From: Bacteroidales bacterium
GTDB lineage: Bacteria > Bacteroidota > Bacteroidia > Bacteroidales > UBA10428
Length of the DNA: 7,376 bases
Assembly: GCA_016938095.1 (NCBI GenBank)
Contig: JAFGVG010000013.1
Location: 1 to 7,376, forward strand
Reading direction: 5' to 3'
The notes under the pieces were generated by a model that had not been told where the DNA came from, made no database searches, and saw only the letters and a program-made list of their open reading frames with translations. Position numbers and translations under genes: made by a program. Below, one piece after another: positions 5,759-7,376 of this stretch (its first letter is position 1; each line of letters begins with the position of its first letter).

Positions 5759-7225
5759 ATGAGAAAAGTAAATGCTGCTGCATTGTCACTGATGACATTT
5801 TTTGCTTTACTGGCCTTCACTGCCTGCAGTCCATCTTTACCTGCCGGCGAAAAGAGGACCATTGTCCCTGATAAGGCCAAAAATTATTTCACGTTCGAGA
5901 GCGCAGCGTCATACCCTGATTCACTGGTGCTTACGGAGCGTAATGCCAGCCTTGTATCACGCTTTGGCCTGAAAAACTTCGTTTTTACCGTAAATATGTT
6001 TACGACTGTGGGTGCCGAGGGATTAATCTGCTTTCACACCGGAAGTAACCAGCAGGATACTGCCAGAGGGTATGCAGTGATGATCAACAATTCGGATTAT
6101 CGCAAAGGAAATTTGCAAAAAACAGGCAGCCTGGCATTGATCAGGAATAATTTCGTCAGAACAGTTGGAGATGGCGAATGGTTTACGCTTACCATTGAGG
6201 TACAGGTAAACCTTATAAGTGTTAGGGTAAACGACCGTCTGATCAGTGAGTATACGCAGCCCGGACATCCCGAAAGGCAGGCAGGTCTGGAAAATCGCTT
6301 GTTGTCTGAGGGTTTGCTGGTGCTCAGAAAAACCAGCAGCGAAGGGGCCATTATTATTGGTGAGATGACCCTTAAAGCACTTGCTCCTGATTTACTTCCT
6401 GCTGCAGAAACTGCTTTTTTTAACGATTCCACTGGGAGAATGCTTACTTTGCTTAACCAGCAAGGCTTTCCGCTAATCGACTTCCATGCGCACCTGAAGG
6501 GGGGGCTAACCTCAGATCAGGTAACAGCTCACGGAAGGTCCAATGGTTATAATTACGGACTGGCTCCCAACTGCGGGCTGAATTTTCCGGTAACAAACGA
6601 TTCGTCATTACTGGCATGGTACAACGAAATGAAAGGTGAACCTGTTTTTAAGGCCATGCAGTGTGAGGGCAGGGAATGGGTAACCCTTTTCTCACCCCAG
6701 GCAATTGCTCAGTACGATTACATTTTTACCGATGCAATGACCTGGACGGATCACCGGGGAAGAAGAATGCGATTGTGGATTCCCGAAGAAACATTTGTGG
6801 ACAACGAACAGCAGTTTATGGATATGCTGGTTGCAAAAATTGAGGCAGTGCTGTCCAATGAACCGGTTGATATTTACGTTAACCCAACCTACCTGCCTGA
6901 AGTGATAGCAAACAGGTACGATCAGTTGTGGACCTCCGAAAGAATGGACAGGGTTATTAAGGTGCTGGTTGAAAATGATGTTGCACTCGAAATTAATTCG
7001 CGGTTCAGGATCCCAGGTTTGACTTTTGTCAGAAAGGCTAAAGCAGCAGGGGTTAAGTTCACCCTGGGTACCAACAATGCCGATAATACCGATCTGGGAC
7101 GACTCGACTATAGCCTTTGGATAATCAGAGAAGCCGGAATTACCGCAGCGGATATGTTTATTCCACGACCGGCAGGTGACAGAAAGGTACTGAAAAAGGG
7201 TTTGCCGGCAAGGATTACCGGTTGA
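5759..7225 (+). CDS. Lipoprotein with N-terminal DUF1080-like beta-sandwich and C-terminal PHP-like metal-hydrolase domain
   Basis: The 488-residue product begins with a lipoprotein signal (charged MRK, a hydrophobic stretch at 6-20, then FTAC with C23 as the likely lipidated cysteine). It should be exported and membrane-anchored. Residues about 40-208 resemble the concanavalin-like DUF1080 fold (3-keto-disaccharide hydrolase family): GEWFTLTIEVQ, a VNDRLISEYTQP strand pair and LLSEGLLVL. Residues about 228-465 resemble a PHP-type phosphoesterase: LIDFHAHL (H243, H245), candidate ligands E303 and D325, ALEINSRF (E411) and KFTLGTNNADNTDLGRLDY (433-451). In many PHP proteins that last motif is SDAH; here TNN stands in that place, so metal binding may differ. 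The substrate is unknown; a role in carbohydrate breakdown is an inference from the DUF1080 part. It is divergent from the receiver gene, with speA 71 nt downstream on the same strand. Recognition is by motifs only. Confidence 0.72.
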   Translation: MRKVNAAALSLMTFFALLAFTACSPSLPAGEKRTIVPDKAKNYFTFESAASYPDSLVLTERNASLVSRFGLKNFVFTVNMFTTVGAEGLICFHTGSNQQDTARGYAVMINNSDYRKGNLQKTGSLALIRNNFVRTVGDGEWFTLTIEVQVNLISVRVNDRLISEYTQPGHPERQAGLENRLLSEGLLVLRKTSSEGAIIIGEMTLKALAPDLLPAAETAFFNDSTGRMLTLLNQQGFPLIDFHAHLKGGLTSDQVTAHGRSNGYNYGLAPNCGLNFPVTNDSSLLAWYNEMKGEPVFKAMQCEGREWVTLFSPQAIAQYDYIFTDAMTWTDHRGRRMRLWIPEETFVDNEQQFMDMLVAKIEAVLSNEPVDIYVNPTYLPEVIANRYDQLWTSERMDRVIKVLVENDVALEINSRFRIPGLTFVRKAKAAGVKFTLGTNNADNTDLGRLDYSLWIIREAGITAADMFIPRPAGDRKVLKKGLPARITG

Positions 7226-7243
7226 TTATAATTTATTTTTTTT

Positions 7244-7280
7244 GCTATTAATTTATTTGCATTTTTGCGCAAAAAATAGC
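7244..7280. promoter_or_regulatory. Palindromic region in the speA leader or promoter
   Basis: TTTTTGCGCAAAAA (7262-7275) is a perfect 14-nt palindrome, and GCTATT (7244-7249) with AATAGC (7275-7280) encloses it. CATTTTTG (7260-7267) is one base from the TAnnTTTG promoter element. It could be an operator overlapping the speA promoter; a terminator for the lipoprotein gene is less likely. The evidence is weak. Confidence 0.3.
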
Positions 7281-7296
7281 TAAACATAAAACCGTA

Positions 7297-7376
7297 ATGA
7301 GAAAATGGCGCATCGAGGACTCAGCCGAGTTATATAACATACAGGGCTGGGGAGTCAATTATTTTTCGATCAACGA
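7297..7376 (+). CDS. speA: Biosynthetic arginine decarboxylase (partial, N-terminus only)
   Basis: The 26 visible codons begin MRKWRIEDSAELYNIQGWGV and continue NYFSIN to the window edge. The WRIEDSxELYNIxGWGxxYFxIN pattern is the characteristic start of SpeA, the large PLP-dependent (fold III) enzyme that converts arginine to agmatine and CO2 as the first step to putrescine and spermidine. The catalytic domain lies outside the window. It follows the lipoprotein gene by 71 nt on the same strand, across a palindromic A/T-rich stretch that may hold its own promoter. With rocD about 4.5 kb away, the region carries two entry points to arginine/ornithine use, though they are not co-transcribed. 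Confidence 0.9.
   Translation, partial: MRKWRIEDSAELYNIQGWGVNYFSIN

Noticed and set aside
6023..6432. Minus-strand ORFs of 81 and 111 residues
   Set aside because: They are antisense to the lipoprotein gene, which reads through with a signal peptide and family motifs.

Overview
The window reads as a chromosomal segment of a Bacteroidetes (Bacteroidota) bacterium, probably Bacteroidales-like. The evidence is the A/T-rich intergenic DNA, two good matches to the Bacteroidetes promoter pattern TTG-N17-23-TAnnTTTG between the divergent genes at about 2771-2987, weak Shine-Dalgarno signals, a Bacteroidetes-style lipoprotein, and protein sequences typical of that phylum. No phage, CRISPR, tRNA or rRNA was seen.

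Layout, left to right. Positions 1-950 (minus, running off the left edge): a PAS-linked class III adenylate cyclase whose N-terminus looks like a receiver domain with its middle missing. Positions 951-1543: gene-free DNA dominated by a roughly 400-bp nested inverted-repeat element (1112-1510) that resembles a MITE or a gutted insertion sequence. Positions 1544-2770 (minus): ornithine aminotransferase (rocD). Positions 2771-2987: a divergent promoter region. Positions 2988-4451 (plus): a tryptophanase/tyrosine phenol-lyase family enzyme that keeps the PLP lysine but has lost several residues conserved in both known enzymes. Positions about 4487-4660 (plus): a leftover N-terminal piece of a class V aminotransferase-like gene. 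Positions 4666-5016 and 5209-5586 (both minus): two stand-alone response-regulator receivers. Positions 5759-7225 (plus): a lipoprotein joining a DUF1080-like beta-sandwich to a PHP-like metal-hydrolase domain. Positions 7297-7376 (plus, running off the right edge): the first 26 codons of biosynthetic arginine decarboxylase (speA).

Two themes recur. One is amino-acid metabolism with PLP enzymes: RocD (ornithine), the tryptophanase-like lyase, the aminotransferase remnant, and SpeA (arginine). RocD and SpeA both draw on the arginine/ornithine pool but are about 4.5 kb apart and are not an operon. The other is signalling: the cyclase and the two single-domain receivers, none with a histidine kinase in view. 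No multi-gene system is demonstrated. The most unusual items are the truncated receiver on the cyclase, the nested inverted-repeat element, the active-site substitutions in the tryptophanase-like protein and the two-domain lipoprotein.
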